Shown piece by piece: positions 49,263 through 62,278 of a stretch of DNA of 64,000 nt; the stretch's first letter is position 1, and each line of letters starts with the position of its first letter. A program made the translations under genes and the position numbers. A model generated the notes under the pieces. That model saw nothing but the letters and a program-made list of their open reading frames with translations, had not been told where the DNA came from and ran no database searches. This DNA is from Trichoplax sp. H2 (taxonomy: Eukaryota > Placozoa > Uniplacotomia > Trichoplacea), in assembly GCA_003344405.1 (NCBI GenBank), contig NOWV01000172.1:1-64000 (forward strand), written 5' to 3'.

Positions 49263-50074
49263 CAATGAACGCACATAGGGAGGACGTTAGAGAGACATCG
49301 ATGAGGAGGCTACTGCCTGACGGAACAGAATAAGAATCAATCTACTGTATATTATACTGTATAATTTATACGTAGGCAGCTAGCATGTGATATCACTTAC
49401 CGGCTATCGATTCATTATATTATAGCCATGACGACGCTGAAGCAGCTGATGTAAAACAGTTAACGTACTGTTATGCAAAAAATATGTAGATTCGTTCAGG
49501 AGCTAGGGCAATTAATAGAGAAATCGTTATATTTCAGCCTTCAGCACTTTGTAATCATACCTTGACGATAATCATACCTTGACGACGCTGAAACAGCTTA
49601 CGTAATTCAGTTAACGTACTGTTATGCAAGAATACGTAGATTCGTACAGTAGCTAGGGCAACTCATAGAGAAATCGCAGATGCTTCCTTGTAGTGCTTCT
49701 AATCTACTCATTATATATTACAGCCTTCTGCACTTCGTAATCATACCTTGACGACGCTGAAACAGCTTATTCAATTTAGTTAACGTACTATTATGCAAGA
49801 ATACGTTGATTCGTGCACTACCCAGGACAACTAATAGAGAAATCGTTATATTACAGCCTTCAGCACTTTGTAATCATACCTTGACGACGCTGAAACAGCT
49901 TATGTAATTCAGTTAACGTACTGTAATGCAAGAATACGTAGATTTGTACAGTAGCCAGGGCAACTCATAGAGAAATCGCAGATGCTTCCTTGCAGTGCTT
50001 AGTCGTCCTGCAGTAGCCTGGCATTAACTTACAACGTACGGTAATTGTAAATAGACACTCGAATAAGTATTTCT
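49263..50074. repeat. Left copy of gap-flanking duplication 3, with four minisatellite units
   Basis: Runs from CAATGAACGCACATAGGG to the 20-N gap and matches 50095-50587. It contains four units of about 125-170 bp, starting near 49427, 49573, 49742 and 49875. Each has ACGACGCTGAA.CAGCT, GTTAACGTACT.TTATGCAA and a TAGAGAAATCG end. The right copy has two units, which accounts for the 319-bp length difference. Confidence 0.85.
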
Positions 50075-50094
50075 NNNNNNNNNNNNNNNNNNNN
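50075..50094. other. Assembly gap (20 N)
   Basis: Twenty N between near-identical copies, as at the other two gaps. Confidence 1.
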
Positions 50095-50587
50095 CAATGA
50101 ACGCACATAGGGAGGACGTTAGAGAGACATCGATGAGGAGGCTACTGCCTGACGGAACAGAATAAGAATCAATCTACTGTATATTATACTGTATAATTTA
50201 TACGTAGGCAGCTAGCATGTGATATCACTTACCGGCTATCGATTCATTATATTATAGCCATGACGACGCTGAAGCAGCTGATGTAAAACAGTTAACGTAC
50301 TGTTATGCAAAAAATATGTAGATTCGTTCAGGAGCTAGGGCAATTAATAGAGAAATCGTTATATTTCAGCCTTCAGCACTTTGTAATCATACCTTGACGA
50401 CGCTGAAACAGCTTATGTAATTCAGTTAACGTACTGTAATGCAAGAATACGTAGATTTGTACAGTAGCCAGGGCAACTCATAGAGAAATCGCAGATGCTC
50501 CCTTGCAGTGCTTAGTCGTCCTGCAGTAGTCTGGCATTAACTTACAACGTACGGTAATTGTAAATAGACACTCGAATAAGTATTTCT
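50095..50587. repeat. Right copy of gap-flanking duplication 3, with two minisatellite units
   Basis: Same start and end sequence as 49263-50074 (ending AAGTATTTCT), with units near 50259 and 50388 only. Most likely the other haplotype, differing in copy number. Confidence 0.85.
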
Positions 50588-52003
50588 ATCTACCATGGTA
50601 GAATGACAGACCAATGTCAATTAACCAAAATCTCAGCAGTATTAAGTAAAATGTGGTGTCAAGTTATGAGAAGAAACTAGAAAATTCGCAGAATGTGTAC
50701 ATTGCGCGTTATTGATTTGATTTAACGGTAGTGTGAACGAAGCAGTAACTGCTGCACAAATATGCGCGCATACTGTAATCAATCAACTGGATAAGTGTTA
50801 TTGGATTATGTACAGTAGAATATATTATATAGTATGCTATGTTCAAACGTTGAAACCTCCAACGCCCATAGTACTTTACATTTCTCAACTCACTTCAATT
50901 ATTTTGATAACTGTAGCTATTCAAAATCAACATGATAAAAGTTCCTCCATTACGGCTGATATCAGCAGCTACGGTAATCTTCGATATTCAACAGAGGCCA
51001 TTCATCAATTTCATTCGCTATCAGGTAAAATGACAATAATATCCATTCATCTTACCCATAGCTAGAATATAGTCTTGTGCACAACTTTCATTCCATCAAG
51101 TTGACGTTGAAATACAGTTCTAATGGTAAAATTATTTATAATAATATTGTCAAGTTAATTAACATCATCCAATCATGACAAATAAAGTTTGTCGACTTTT
51201 CACGTGCATGCATATCCACACATAAAAATTTTAAAAATCGCTGATTTGTGGCTAGAATATGTTGTATTGTATTGGATGGAATAATAGAGCATTGAAATAA
51301 TTACATTACATAGAAGGCGTTGTGAAAACCCTCCTATACACTGTCAGTACTGTATAAAAGTCAGTGTCATAATTCCTTCTCTTCTACGGTACGCTTACGC
51401 GTATATTGAACATTAATCCTTGTAATAGGATTGCCATGGTCAGCGATCGGCGTTATTGTAATGTGCTGTAAGTGCATTATGGAAGTGAGCAATTAACAAT
51501 AGACTGTAGCCATATTTCATGACATTATAGGCCAATATATGAATATTAATCAATCTTTGACAATAATAAGATACAGCACAATTAGAAGAAAAAAAAAGCA
51601 TAAAATAGATCTAGAACTATAGCCTACTATAGAATGACATGATTGATCCTATTGGGGGGACCATTATTAAACAGTAGAAGATAGAATACTGTCGGCATCT
51701 TTTGCATTTTATACACAAACTGTTAGTAATAACAATTTTTTTCTGCTCTTGATATAACTTCTTTATTGAGCCTGTATAATTTCAATATATTTTCTAAAAG
51801 AAATTCTACATTATAGACCAGTAGTACATTTACTTTATATCAACCTACTAGAAATTCAGCATGAATTTGTAACTACGTACCGCAATTGCTCACTTCAATC
51901 GTATATTCACCGATAGCAAAGTCAATACTGTATCAACGATTATCGTAACTCTATGAAGAAGCCAGGAACCTTAAAATTGAAGAAAAAAGATATCTGATAA
52001 GAA
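50588..52003. other. Upstream region of NEK8
   Basis: No confident coding sequence; a 110-codon frame at 50733-51065 starts at GTG and resembles nothing I know. A TATA-like TATAAAAG near 51352-51360 sits between the arms ACACTG and CAGTGT, about 650 bp before the NEK8 ATG. A promoter role is speculative. Confidence 0.35.
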
Positions 52004-55000
52004 ATGGATAGCTATGAGAAAATACGAATCGTTGGAAGAGGTGCATATGGGTAAGTTACCTTTCCAAGACGTTCATCCGATAAGATAGAGTGTAATAAAT
52101 AGTACCAATTAAATACGACTTAAAAATATAGACTACAGTAATGATGAGTTTAATAATATTCATCTATTGGCTTATGTCAATGACTTTAATGATAAAATAA
52201 GCGCATTTTGTATACATATAAAGGACATTAAGAAAAGGGATTTTTTATTCTCGAAATTGCATTGGTACCGTATTCAGTTTTATATTACTGACACGCATAC
52301 TGCAGTGACAATAAGTTTAAAGTAATTTTTAGTGATCAGCTACAGCTGACGATATCTTATTTCTTTCATGCCAACTTACTACCAATGCAAACATTTATAA
52401 AATCTAAAATGGAGGAGAAAAATTTGAACCATTTTATGATGGATTAGAAGCTTGATTGAACTATTATCACTATAACCAATCAAGATAACAGCTAGCGTTT
52501 TATATTTTTTCCTGTTTGTTAGAACCGTTTATTTATGCCGTCGTTTAGTCGATAACGGCTTGGTCATTATCAAACAAATTCCAGTAGAAGATATGACAAT
52601 CGAGGAAAGGCAATCCGCTATTAATGAAGTTAAAGTATTATCCGTATTAAAATATCCAAATATTATCGGCTACTACGATAGTTTTTATGAAGATAAAGCT
52701 CTGATGATTGTCATGGAATATGCCGAAGGTAAGTTGATTTGCTTACGCAACATCATTAAATGATTGCTTTTTCTTACGATTCACGGCTTAATTAATTGTA
52801 GGCAAATACATTATGTGTCGTATCTAATTTAGCCTTGGGTAGTCGTCACCAATCATTAAAGATAATTAATGCTACAGTGAATAAATTAAGTCACTAGTTT
52901 ACCTTAGCAGCGCTAGTTATCATCATTTTTATGATATTTCATCATAGCAATCAAGAAACGAATTATTATTGCACTTTAATTTACTTATTGGAAAATATCT
53001 AATTTATTACTTAAATCGAAGCTCGCTAAACTTCAATGTCTATTCGATCAAATTTCAATGTCTATTCGATATAGGCGGTACCATTTTTGAATATCTACAA
53101 CAACGACGAGATGAACTTTTAAGCGAGGAAGTAAGTCATGAACTTATATAGCTTTTTCGTTCATTATCATTTCAATATTACGAGTACTTCGGATCATATC
53201 CTTAGTTTATTTTATTCTTAGCAAGTTAACGTCAGACTGTAGCAACTATCAAATATAAAATTCTTCCTTTCTTGGCCTATCTTGTGATTATAACGATCTC
53301 AGCTTTGATGTTATAAGTCCATTTAACAACAGCATGAGATCTACTACAAAATAGTTTTCATAGTCGCCAGTGATTTAAGCATTCAATTTCCATTACGCTA
53401 ATAGAAGTAAAATAGTTAATTGAAGCCTTCGATTATGACAACACTTTAATAACTTATTGTAAAGACATCATTTGTAGGGGCCTGAGTTGTTATAATTTAT
53501 TGACTATAAATCATATCTATTTCATAAGTTCCTAATGACTCTTTCCTATATATAACTATATGAAAATCCAATTAATAAAACTATATAAGCTTAATAAAAG
53601 AATGAAATAGAAAATTTTTAAAATACGACTTTACATTTACGTCACTCCATATTCTAATCAAATTCTTTTTAATTATAGGAAATTCTTCATCTATTTGTGC
53701 AAATCTTACAATCTCTGCATCATGTTCATTCCAAGAATATTTTACATCGAGATTTAAAGACACAAAATATATTACTTAATGATAGAAGAACAGTAGCTAA
53801 ACTTGGCGATTTTGGAATATCCAAAGTTCTTAATAGTAAAAGTAAAGCAAATACGGTACGTTGAATTATTCTAGAAAAAGATTACTTCTAAGAAGAAGTT
53901 GAGATATAATCAAATTGACAGTGCTATACATCTAAGCTTTAATTGTAAACGTAGTATGACTAGCTAGCATGAGCTTACATGATGACATGAATTTAGTACT
54001 TTCTATCGAGGATAGATGAACATTCCAAAATTTAATTACGCGTAATGATCGTGATTTTTAATTTCTTACTCTCTATCTTGATGTATTGAGTAGGTAGTTG
54101 GGACACCTTGTTATATCTCTCCTGAACTTTGCGAAGGAAAACCGTATCCATAATCGTAATATCGACTTCAATGGCTTTGATATTGCTTTATTTTTTCGGT
54201 TAATATTCTTGCAAGACTATCGCAGTCTGATTTTAGAAATAAAATAATTTCTTCTTATTGTTAGCTTGTAACCACTTCAATTATTCGATTTATTCCTTAA
54301 GGCATTATAATTTACCGTTTATTTAATTAATTTAATATCAATAACGTTACTACCTTAACTAAAATATCTAAAGATATAATCATAAAAGCGATATCTGGTC
54401 TCTAGGTTGTGTTTTATATGAATTAGCCAGTTTAAAAAGAGCGTTCGAAGCACCGGTAAGTTAGATTTTAAATTTCAATTATTAAAAATTTAATTTTATT
54501 TTATGATAATCCATAGTCTAGAAATGTTTTATTTCATATTTTTACGAAAGGTCATCAAAGAGTATATTACTATAGCATCTGATGATATTAATACGAATCT
54601 CAGTGATACAGATAATGTAAATTATGACACTTCTTTGTACGTTATCCGTAACAGAATTTGCCAGCTTTAGTCATGAAGATCATGAGAGGAAAGTTTGCTC
54701 CTATATCCTCTATTTATAGCGAAGATCTTCGAGGATTAATTTTAAGTATGCTGCATTTGGACCCTTCTCGAAGGCCGGAATTAGATGAGATTATGGCACT
54801 ACCCATTATTGTTAATTCTTTAATGCAAGCAAGAACATCTATTGGTCGTATTCCATGTCTTCAGTAAGTTACAAATTTTTTATAACTATGAAATAGTACC
54901 TTATACTTCATGGCTATTATTTGCTATTTGATCAAATTAAGAAGCTCTCCCACCCTTAAACAAACAAAATGGGAGTTTCTAGAATAAGTTGTACTAGCAT

Positions 55001-58000
55001 CGTACTTACGAAATCTGAAATATACGACAGTGTGCTTGATAACATATTTTTATACAAGTTTGAATGTTTCCTTGATACAATATATACCTGGATCATTCCC
55101 TCTAAATACAACCAAACAAACAGATTATTACTGCAGACTTTAAGATTTTACTAATCAGGCTCTTTTTCTTAAATAGATTATCGAAGAAAAATTCATCAAC
55201 TACAAGACGATCAAAAGGGAAGCGATATCATGCATCCGCAAAGAGCAACCATACTTTAGATAGCGGCATTGATGGAGGTAAGCTTTTTACTTTCTTCAAA
55301 CCTGACTGTATTGCTACCAATGTTAACGTATCAACAGAAAAATTGTTGCTGTCGAATTATTTTAGAACGGATTGAAATTGTTGTAGTTACTAGCTAACTA
55401 AAAAATTATTAATGGTCATGCCTTTATTATTCGTTCTGCTGTATTATAATGTAAAAAATGATTTTTAATTCCATATTTTAGGTTCAGTAACCAATAATCG
55501 AGCTACTTATGATCGATCTAATAGCACCGATGATGCATCTGGAATTCTGTCAAGCAGTGGTGGTAGCATTAGTTTGCCGTTCGACTCTCAATCACTTAAA
55601 AGTTCGCATAATTCGAATATAACTTCCTATAGTCATCGAACAAATCGACCAGGTTCATCCATTAGTAGTTTATCGGGAGCATTAACAGATAGTGAAGACT
55701 CCCATGTATCATCATCATCAGCACCTGTTTTCACGTGGGGAAGTAGCTCATCTAAACCGCTAATGCTAAATTTACCGCAAAGAAGTTTACAAATCACACG
55801 CGTAGATGTCAGTCGGACGCAAAAAATGGGTGTAACTAATTGTGGCCAAATTGTTATTTGGGAGGTAAGCAGATGCACAAAAAAAAATGTAATAGGGAGA
55901 CCTAGATATTGTTTTCATTACCTGATAGGCTTTCTAGCCTTTAAATTTAGTTATACTGCTGGATAAAGTGAAGTGAAATTGATTACTAATATTATTTTAT
56001 TTCTCTGACTTTATTTTACAGCAAAATAGAGTACAATTAGATGGTAAAAATGATCGCAATATTAATATTGATATACCGAGGCTCCTTGAAGGCCAATCGG
56101 TCGTCAATATTACTCATGTCTCTTGTGGAGATTTATTTACTGCTTGTCTAACAGGTATAAATTGTTGAACAGTCTCTCAGTTATAGAAAACTGTTAACCA
56201 ACATCAGAATATATTTCAAAATAACAAATCCTTTTAGTCGAACTTATAATTTGTTCTTAAACATGAATAGATCGTGGAATCTTAATGACTTTTGGATCAG
56301 GTGCAAACGGTTGCTTAGGACATGGAAATTTTAACGAAGCAGCACATGTAAGGAAAATCAAATCATTACACCATAAAGCCTAATACTCGTACACACAAAA
56401 ATTCACGTTATAACCTACCTAATTAATCATTCTATTGGAATTACTTCTACAGCCAAAAATCGTTGAATCCTTAATTGGTTATGAAATCGTAAATGTTTCC
56501 TGTGGTGCATCTCATATTATGGCTATTACAGGTACACAACATTTAGGAAGTATTGTAAGCAAGACTAATAGTTATTTCTATCATATTACATAAGGTTTAG
56601 TGTTTAAGCTTTTTTTTCATAAAATATAATTTCTTTAGCGGAACATGAATTATTTGCCTGGGGTAGAGGTGATAACGGTAAGTATAGTATTAAGCCAACT
56701 GTAATTATCATTCGGTTGTATTGTTAACAAATCCAAGGATAAGATTATGGTTAACGATATTTTACGCCAAAAAATATAGGTCGATTAGGAACATCAAATA
56801 CCAAGACATATAGCGTACCAGAACTCATTAAACTACCAGAAACTTATCAGCCTAGCTCAGTATGTTGCGGTATTGATTGTAGTATGGTATTATGTTGTGA
56901 CGGTTGCTTACTAGTCTGTGGTAGTAATCGAGCCAATAAGTTATCATTAGACACCTCAGATACTGGCTTAGTAGATGAAAAACATTCCCTAACACGTGTA
57001 CCATCCATGCCACTCTCATCACTATCAATTGAACAAGTAGCAGCTGGCACTTCCCATACTGCAGTAATAACAGGTGATAGAAAGCTACGGTTAAATTACA
57101 GATTATTATAAATATTTAAGATAACTTTTGTTAACTGAATCTAGCATTTCTTCAATTTATAAATTACCGAACATATAGCTAATGGTCTTTTATATTGCCG
57201 TTTAGCTGTTTTGTTACCGTATTCAGTATGGTAGAAGTTACTTTTTATATCTATCACGTTATCCTTAATATAAATTTAGTAAAGGTATCAATTAAGCTTT
57301 TATATATGTATAGTTACGAATGTATAGCTTTCATTTTCTAGGATGTTCTAACAGTTTGATAGAAAGATAATTACATTGCTTATTCGATAAATTATTTGGC
57401 CTAGGTATCATAAAGAGTTTTAATTTGCATTCGTATTAATATTTGCGTTGAATACTTTACTAACCAATTCTAGAGGACGGCAAGCTCTATACCTGTGGAG
57501 TTAATACATATGGCCAACTAGGTTATGAGCAAAGCAAGCAAAGGGTTTCTGCAAAGCAAGTTTCATCATTAAATCATAAGCAAATTAAATATATCGCGTG
57601 CGGGGATGCATTTACCATTGCTGTTACTGCAGGTAAATTTTATAACTGATATTCTTATTATTCAAGCAAGTTCGTTTAAATGATCGTAAAATACGGCAGC
57701 AGTACACCATCTGAATATATCGATAGAATACTTTCTTGCTGTCAGTAACAAGACTATTATCTGAAAGAATTTGTAGTTTTAAACCTCATGCGTTCAAGAC
57801 AAATAATTTATTTTTATCGAGCAATAGCAATAGTAATACTTATATTGAAGTCAGTTATAGTAAATTTTTAGGTGATGTGCTGCTTTATTTTCAATTTTTA
57901 ACAGATAATGAGGTTTATGCGTGGGGTAAAGGTAGCCGTGGACGACTAGGCCTAGGCACAGAAAAAAATTTCGTCGAACCACAACGTATTACGTTTAATC

Positions 58001-58107
58001 ATTATAACTTTGAAATCCTATCTTTGGCCAGCCGACACGGAAATACATTAATGTCTACTCGCTTGAAATATAATAATGGCGATATAAACCCTATCAAGGA
58101 TAAATAA
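52004..58107 (+). CDS. NEK8: NEK8-type NIMA-related kinase with C-terminal RCC1 propeller
   Basis: Sixteen exons: 52004-52050, 52523-52728, 53075-53130, 53679-53855, 54094-54143, 54374-54455, 54655-54863, 55177-55277, 55482-55864, 56022-56154, 56271-56347, 56453-56531, 56639-56677, 56780-57073, 57474-57632, 57905-58107. They join in frame to 764 residues. The kinase domain is about 1-258, with the Gly loop GRGAYG, Lys33 (VIIKQIP), HRDLKTQN with Asp128, DFG at 147-149, and Thr162 before [12 protein letters not shown] Ser-rich linker (about 277-390) precedes the RCC1-like repeats (about 392-764): [57 protein letters not shown]. Domain order and kinase motifs fit NEK8 rather than NEK9. NEK8 is a Ser/Thr kinase of the ciliary inversin compartment. 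The linker is longer than in vertebrates. Divergent from SNRPA1, convergent with GIPC. Confidence 0.93.
54144..54373 (+). other. U12-type (minor spliceosome) intron in NEK8
   Basis: This intron separates exons 5 and 6 inside the kinase motif [11 protein letters not shown]. The donor is GTATCCA, matching the U12 consensus GTATCCT at six of seven positions and unlike the GTAAGT-type donors of most other introns here. Near the 3' end, TACCTTAAC (54351-54359) matches the U12 branch site TTCCTTAAC at eight of nine positions, with the branch A 15 nt before the end of the AG. No polypyrimidine tract follows, as is typical. The reading frame allows no other donor because a stop comes next. Confidence 0.75.
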
Positions 58108-60078
58108 TTTTATCACATGGATTATCTACTATTCATTTTTATAAGGATAGACTAAAATTCTTTAAAAGAAAACAATAATAGTAATTTACTTTATCCAAAA
58201 ATGATATTTTATCTAAGGCTTTACCAATTAAAAAATTCCAATCCGATTTGGGAAATTATATTCAAAGTTGACTGAACATACCATTGGCATTTCTTCTTAT
58301 CCGCTTTTCGACGAGTTCTAAACTAGAAATAAAGACAAGATAGATATCAAAGTCATCGTTAGATATCTATTGCTGGGCTGCCACATGATAACATTTCAAT
58401 TATATATTTTATCACTTTCTACTTTTTGGATTAATATCATCTAATTCAGTCCATAGATATGAAAAGATGGTAGCAACTGCTTATACAAATGCTCTTGATA
58501 GATGAACAATCGACGAGATCATAATTAAATGATCTATTCTGTAACTGAAAAGTATAGTGAGTAATCTAATACGACGATGTTGAAGACATTAGAGTCATTT
58601 ATAACTTTATAGTCTTCAATAATATTGGATTTACATTTACAATAAAATTTTTGTTTTTTCTAAGAATTTTATCCTAATTTGAGAGTTCTTGCTGTGTTTG
58701 TGCAGCAAGTGATAAAGATGTCTACAGTATATTAAAGCCGTATATCTTAAAAGCGAATTTTAGAAATACTGACATAATTTTAATTGTACTAAAAAATTAT
58801 TTAACGGGCTCGTATAGCCTTAAGATCGATTCGATATTTTTATTCGCGGGCTGAATATTATTGCTCATGGAAAACGTAAATCTAAATATTAATTATATAA
58901 TATGATTTATATGTCTGCAAATATCTTTATCTTGTTACTTGAATAGCAACTTCGTATTAATGAAGCAATTTCAAAGTGGATAATCTACAAAATAGAAAGC
59001 TATGTAATGGCTTTTTCTTTTTACTATAGAGATCTAAATAGCCCTATAGCATATTGACTGTACAGTCTAAATATCTGTAATTAATAAACGTAAATATGAT
59101 GATAAAAATTGATACTGACCGCTTAGAAATAATATATATACAAAGATATAGATGCAGACATACATAAACAGTAATGGTTCGAATTCGCTAAATATACGAA
59201 TATTCGAGGGTAATATAAGGATCTTTTAATCAACAATATCTGATCATCCCTTTAAAATATTTTCCTAGAACATACTTCATTCGATAGGCATCAGTAGTGC
59301 ATCCCATAGATCGACTATAAATTTGTAGCCATGAAATTAACCACTTTAAAATGCTACTTCTGTAGATACAATAGCTTCATCAGGATATTTTTTCTTCATT
59401 TCGCATCAATTTTTATTTCTTAATTATGAAATATTCAGTAGCTGTGAGTGTAACAATTTTTATTTCGAGTACGCGATAGAATAACCAATACATTCATAAA
59501 TTAAATTCAATACATGTTTATATTCCTTCGAAACCTTTAAGTGCTTTGTATAATAAATGCATATAATTACTAAAACTGTCGTAAATAGGCGGGATTGGTA
59601 TAATTTTATTTTATCAAGATAAAATCATTCATTTTAATATCAAAAGCTAACCGTAGGTTTGGGATATTCCAAGCATTCAGGTTATAATTTTAAACTGTAT
59701 TTGTGTTTCATCATCATAGTTATTATAGCAAGACTAGATGGTATGGGTTTCCTATGATACATGGTATAAAAATTAAGGTCCATGTATTACAAAAAGAAAG
59801 ATATATAATACTATGGAACAACCTATATTTTTGCCACTTTAGATTGATCAAATCAGTAAATTACTACGATCGCTAATTCTTTTTCCATGTTAATTATGAG
59901 CGATCAGGGTGCTAACTATAAATTGATAATAGCAGTATTTTTCTGTCGACATTCTAGTTAACAGTTTGTAAAGCTAGTTATTGTAAATCTTGCCTTCAAA
60001 CGGTGATTTACAACTAGTGAATTATGATACGCTTGTGAAATCACAATTTAAATCCAAACCATAGATATCAATTGTATA
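58108..60078. other. Convergent spacer between NEK8 and GIPC
   Basis: AT-rich, no coding sequence recognised. It should contain both 3' untranslated regions; the nearest AATAAA on the plus strand is near 58641. A lone GGTTCGAATT (near 59177) resembles a tRNA B box, but no tRNA fold surrounds it. Confidence 0.45.
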
Positions 60079-62278
60079 TTAATGATTTCGATTTGACTTT
60101 AATCGGCCACTTTTGGCATCTCCAAGTGCTGCCCACATATCAAAGATAATATGATCTGGGAAATCGAACATCTTTAAATAGATATCTTCATCTAAGGAGG
60201 TAGCAAATTCAGATGGATTGGTTCTATCTTTCCCAAGCATTACAATAGTATCAGCTAATAAAATGAAGAAGATACTTGAATTCAATGCCTGACATCAAAT
60301 TTAATAATTTCAGAAAAAGCGAAAGCTACTTTGTTAGCAACACCTGCTACAACGTCCCTGACAATTTAAATCTTAATAGGTAATTAACTAGCTAGTGCGC
60401 TTTCCTTTACTACTAACCTAGTTGTTGATCCCGAATACCCATAAATTCTTCCAAGATATCGTCAATTTTTATAATTGCTACAGTTTCCCATGAGTTTTCC
60501 TAATCATACAAGATGTTAATGATATAATGAAAAAGCGCGATTAATTACTACAAAACTGTTAGGGTAGAATTAAAATCCTAAACTGGCAAACAATACCATT
60601 AGTTAATACTTACATTTACTAAAGAAACATTACGTAAGTAAGTTGCTATGATCAAGTTCATGATACATTTTGTGTTTCAATATTAATTAGTCTGTAGCTT
60701 TTATGATTGAAACTTATTATTTGCTAACTTGATATAAAGTAACTCTGTTAGCGGTTTGGAAAGTGGATTACTTAACTTACTTCTATTACATGTTCTACTA
60801 CAGGAGGACCTTGCGCTTTTAATCTTAGCGTAGCCTTACCACTAGTGACATTCTTAGCACTTTGACCAGCCCCTGAACTACCGCGAGGAGCAACAGCACC
60901 TACAAAATTGGTAACGACAGGTAATTTTACTCTTATTCAAGCTACATCAGTAATAATTGCAAATGATACGAAAAAGGTAAACGTATATGTAGCAACGGCG
61001 CTTACCTAAACCACGCTTTGGTTCTATTAGTTCTAATGTAAATTCCAGACCAATATGTAAATCCTTTAAACACCTTGCGACATCATAATGCCTTTTTCCG
61101 ATCATACTTTCGCCATTAATGCGTTGAATATGATCACCAGGTGAAATACTGCCAGCAGCATGAGCTAGGCTTCCCTCTTTAATTTTTTTAATGAATGCCA
61201 TGCCATCACCATTGTCGGTTATAGTTAATCCAATAGCAGGGGACGCTTTCAGAAAAGAGATACGCTTGTAATTACCTTTTACATGAACATAAATCGTATC
61301 TTCCAAGCCAATTTGTCCTCCTAATAGGGATTCCATGTCAACTTTAGCAGTATTGAGCGTACAATATAGAATCTAGTGATAAGATTAAGTCATATTTATC
61401 TAAATATTCATATAGAAGGCAATATTTTTAGAGTATTAGCGTAAAATCGTGGAGAACACTGAGTTCGACGGCCAATGTGCGATTACATGATATATTTCAT
61501 AATTAAAATACCTATGATGTTACAAAGATTATGTATGTCTTTATCTAGAGGATAAGCTCTCACAAGACGAAGGAAATAATTAAAGCATCATTGTACGTAA
61601 AGTAAGTTTCAAGCCAAATAATGCTTACTTCACTTCCTAAAGTAAGATCATACAGTTATTTTACAGGAATATAGGACTAAGCAAGTAATGGCAGTTTTCT
61701 TTTCATAGCGGTAAAGCCTTTACAACAAGTACGATGAGAGATTGTCTCAGATTTAAACCACTTTATTTCCTGCATCGTCTCTACCTTAATGGTTATTCTT
61801 AACTCTATTTCTAAGAATATCTGCCGTACTGCACAAAAGGCTCAGAACATTTTATATCGCATTTCTTAGTGGAAGTCTAGCAAATATCAAAATTTTTCAT
61901 GCCCAGAGAGTAAAACACAGCTTAAAAATAAATAAAATATCTTACATCTTTGCGGTCAATTCCATGAGAAGCAGCAATTTTGTTGTACAACTCCCGAACG
62001 CTTGTAAATCCTTCTACCTTGCCAATACCACTACCATGAGCTAATTGCGTACTAAAAACTAACTTTGGCCTCTTACCAGCAGCTAATCTAGCAGCCAGGT
62101 CTCGCTCTCGTCGATCATGGCAATCTTGACTGTCTCTAGTCAGTGGTCCATGACTATGGCCACTAGAAGTAGCACTCCTGTTAGAACCATAATCATCAGA
62201 AGATGGCCGTTGAGACTCTTGGGTCGCAGATTTGGGAATATTGAGATCTGCAGATTGACTTTTACGAAAGAATGGCAT
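60079..62278 (-). CDS. GIPC: GIPC-family PDZ adaptor protein
   Basis: Five exons on the minus strand: 61946-62278, 61006-61372, 60781-60899, 60418-60499, 60079-60254. They join in frame to 358 residues (human GIPC1 333). Order: a Ser-rich N-terminus; GH1 ([52 protein letters not shown]); a PDZ domain at about 148-228 with the ligand loop IGLTITDNG and GKRHYDVA, where His206 is the class I position; a linker with [11 protein letters not shown]; and GH2 ([45 protein letters not shown]). GIPC proteins dimerise through GH1, bind receptor tails through PDZ and bind myosin VI through GH2, acting on endocytic vesicles. Most donors are GTAAG-type. It lies tail-to-tail with NEK8. The ATG is preceded by AAA. 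Confidence 0.94.

Noticed and set aside
50733-51065. 110-codon plus-strand frame upstream of NEK8
   Set aside because: It starts at GTG and has no family similarity, splice context or conserved motif. Frames of this size occur by chance in stretches of this length.
59170-59190. tRNA-like B box (GGTTCGAATT)
   Set aside because: The last B-box bases do not fit, no A box lies upstream at the right distance and no cloverleaf can be drawn.
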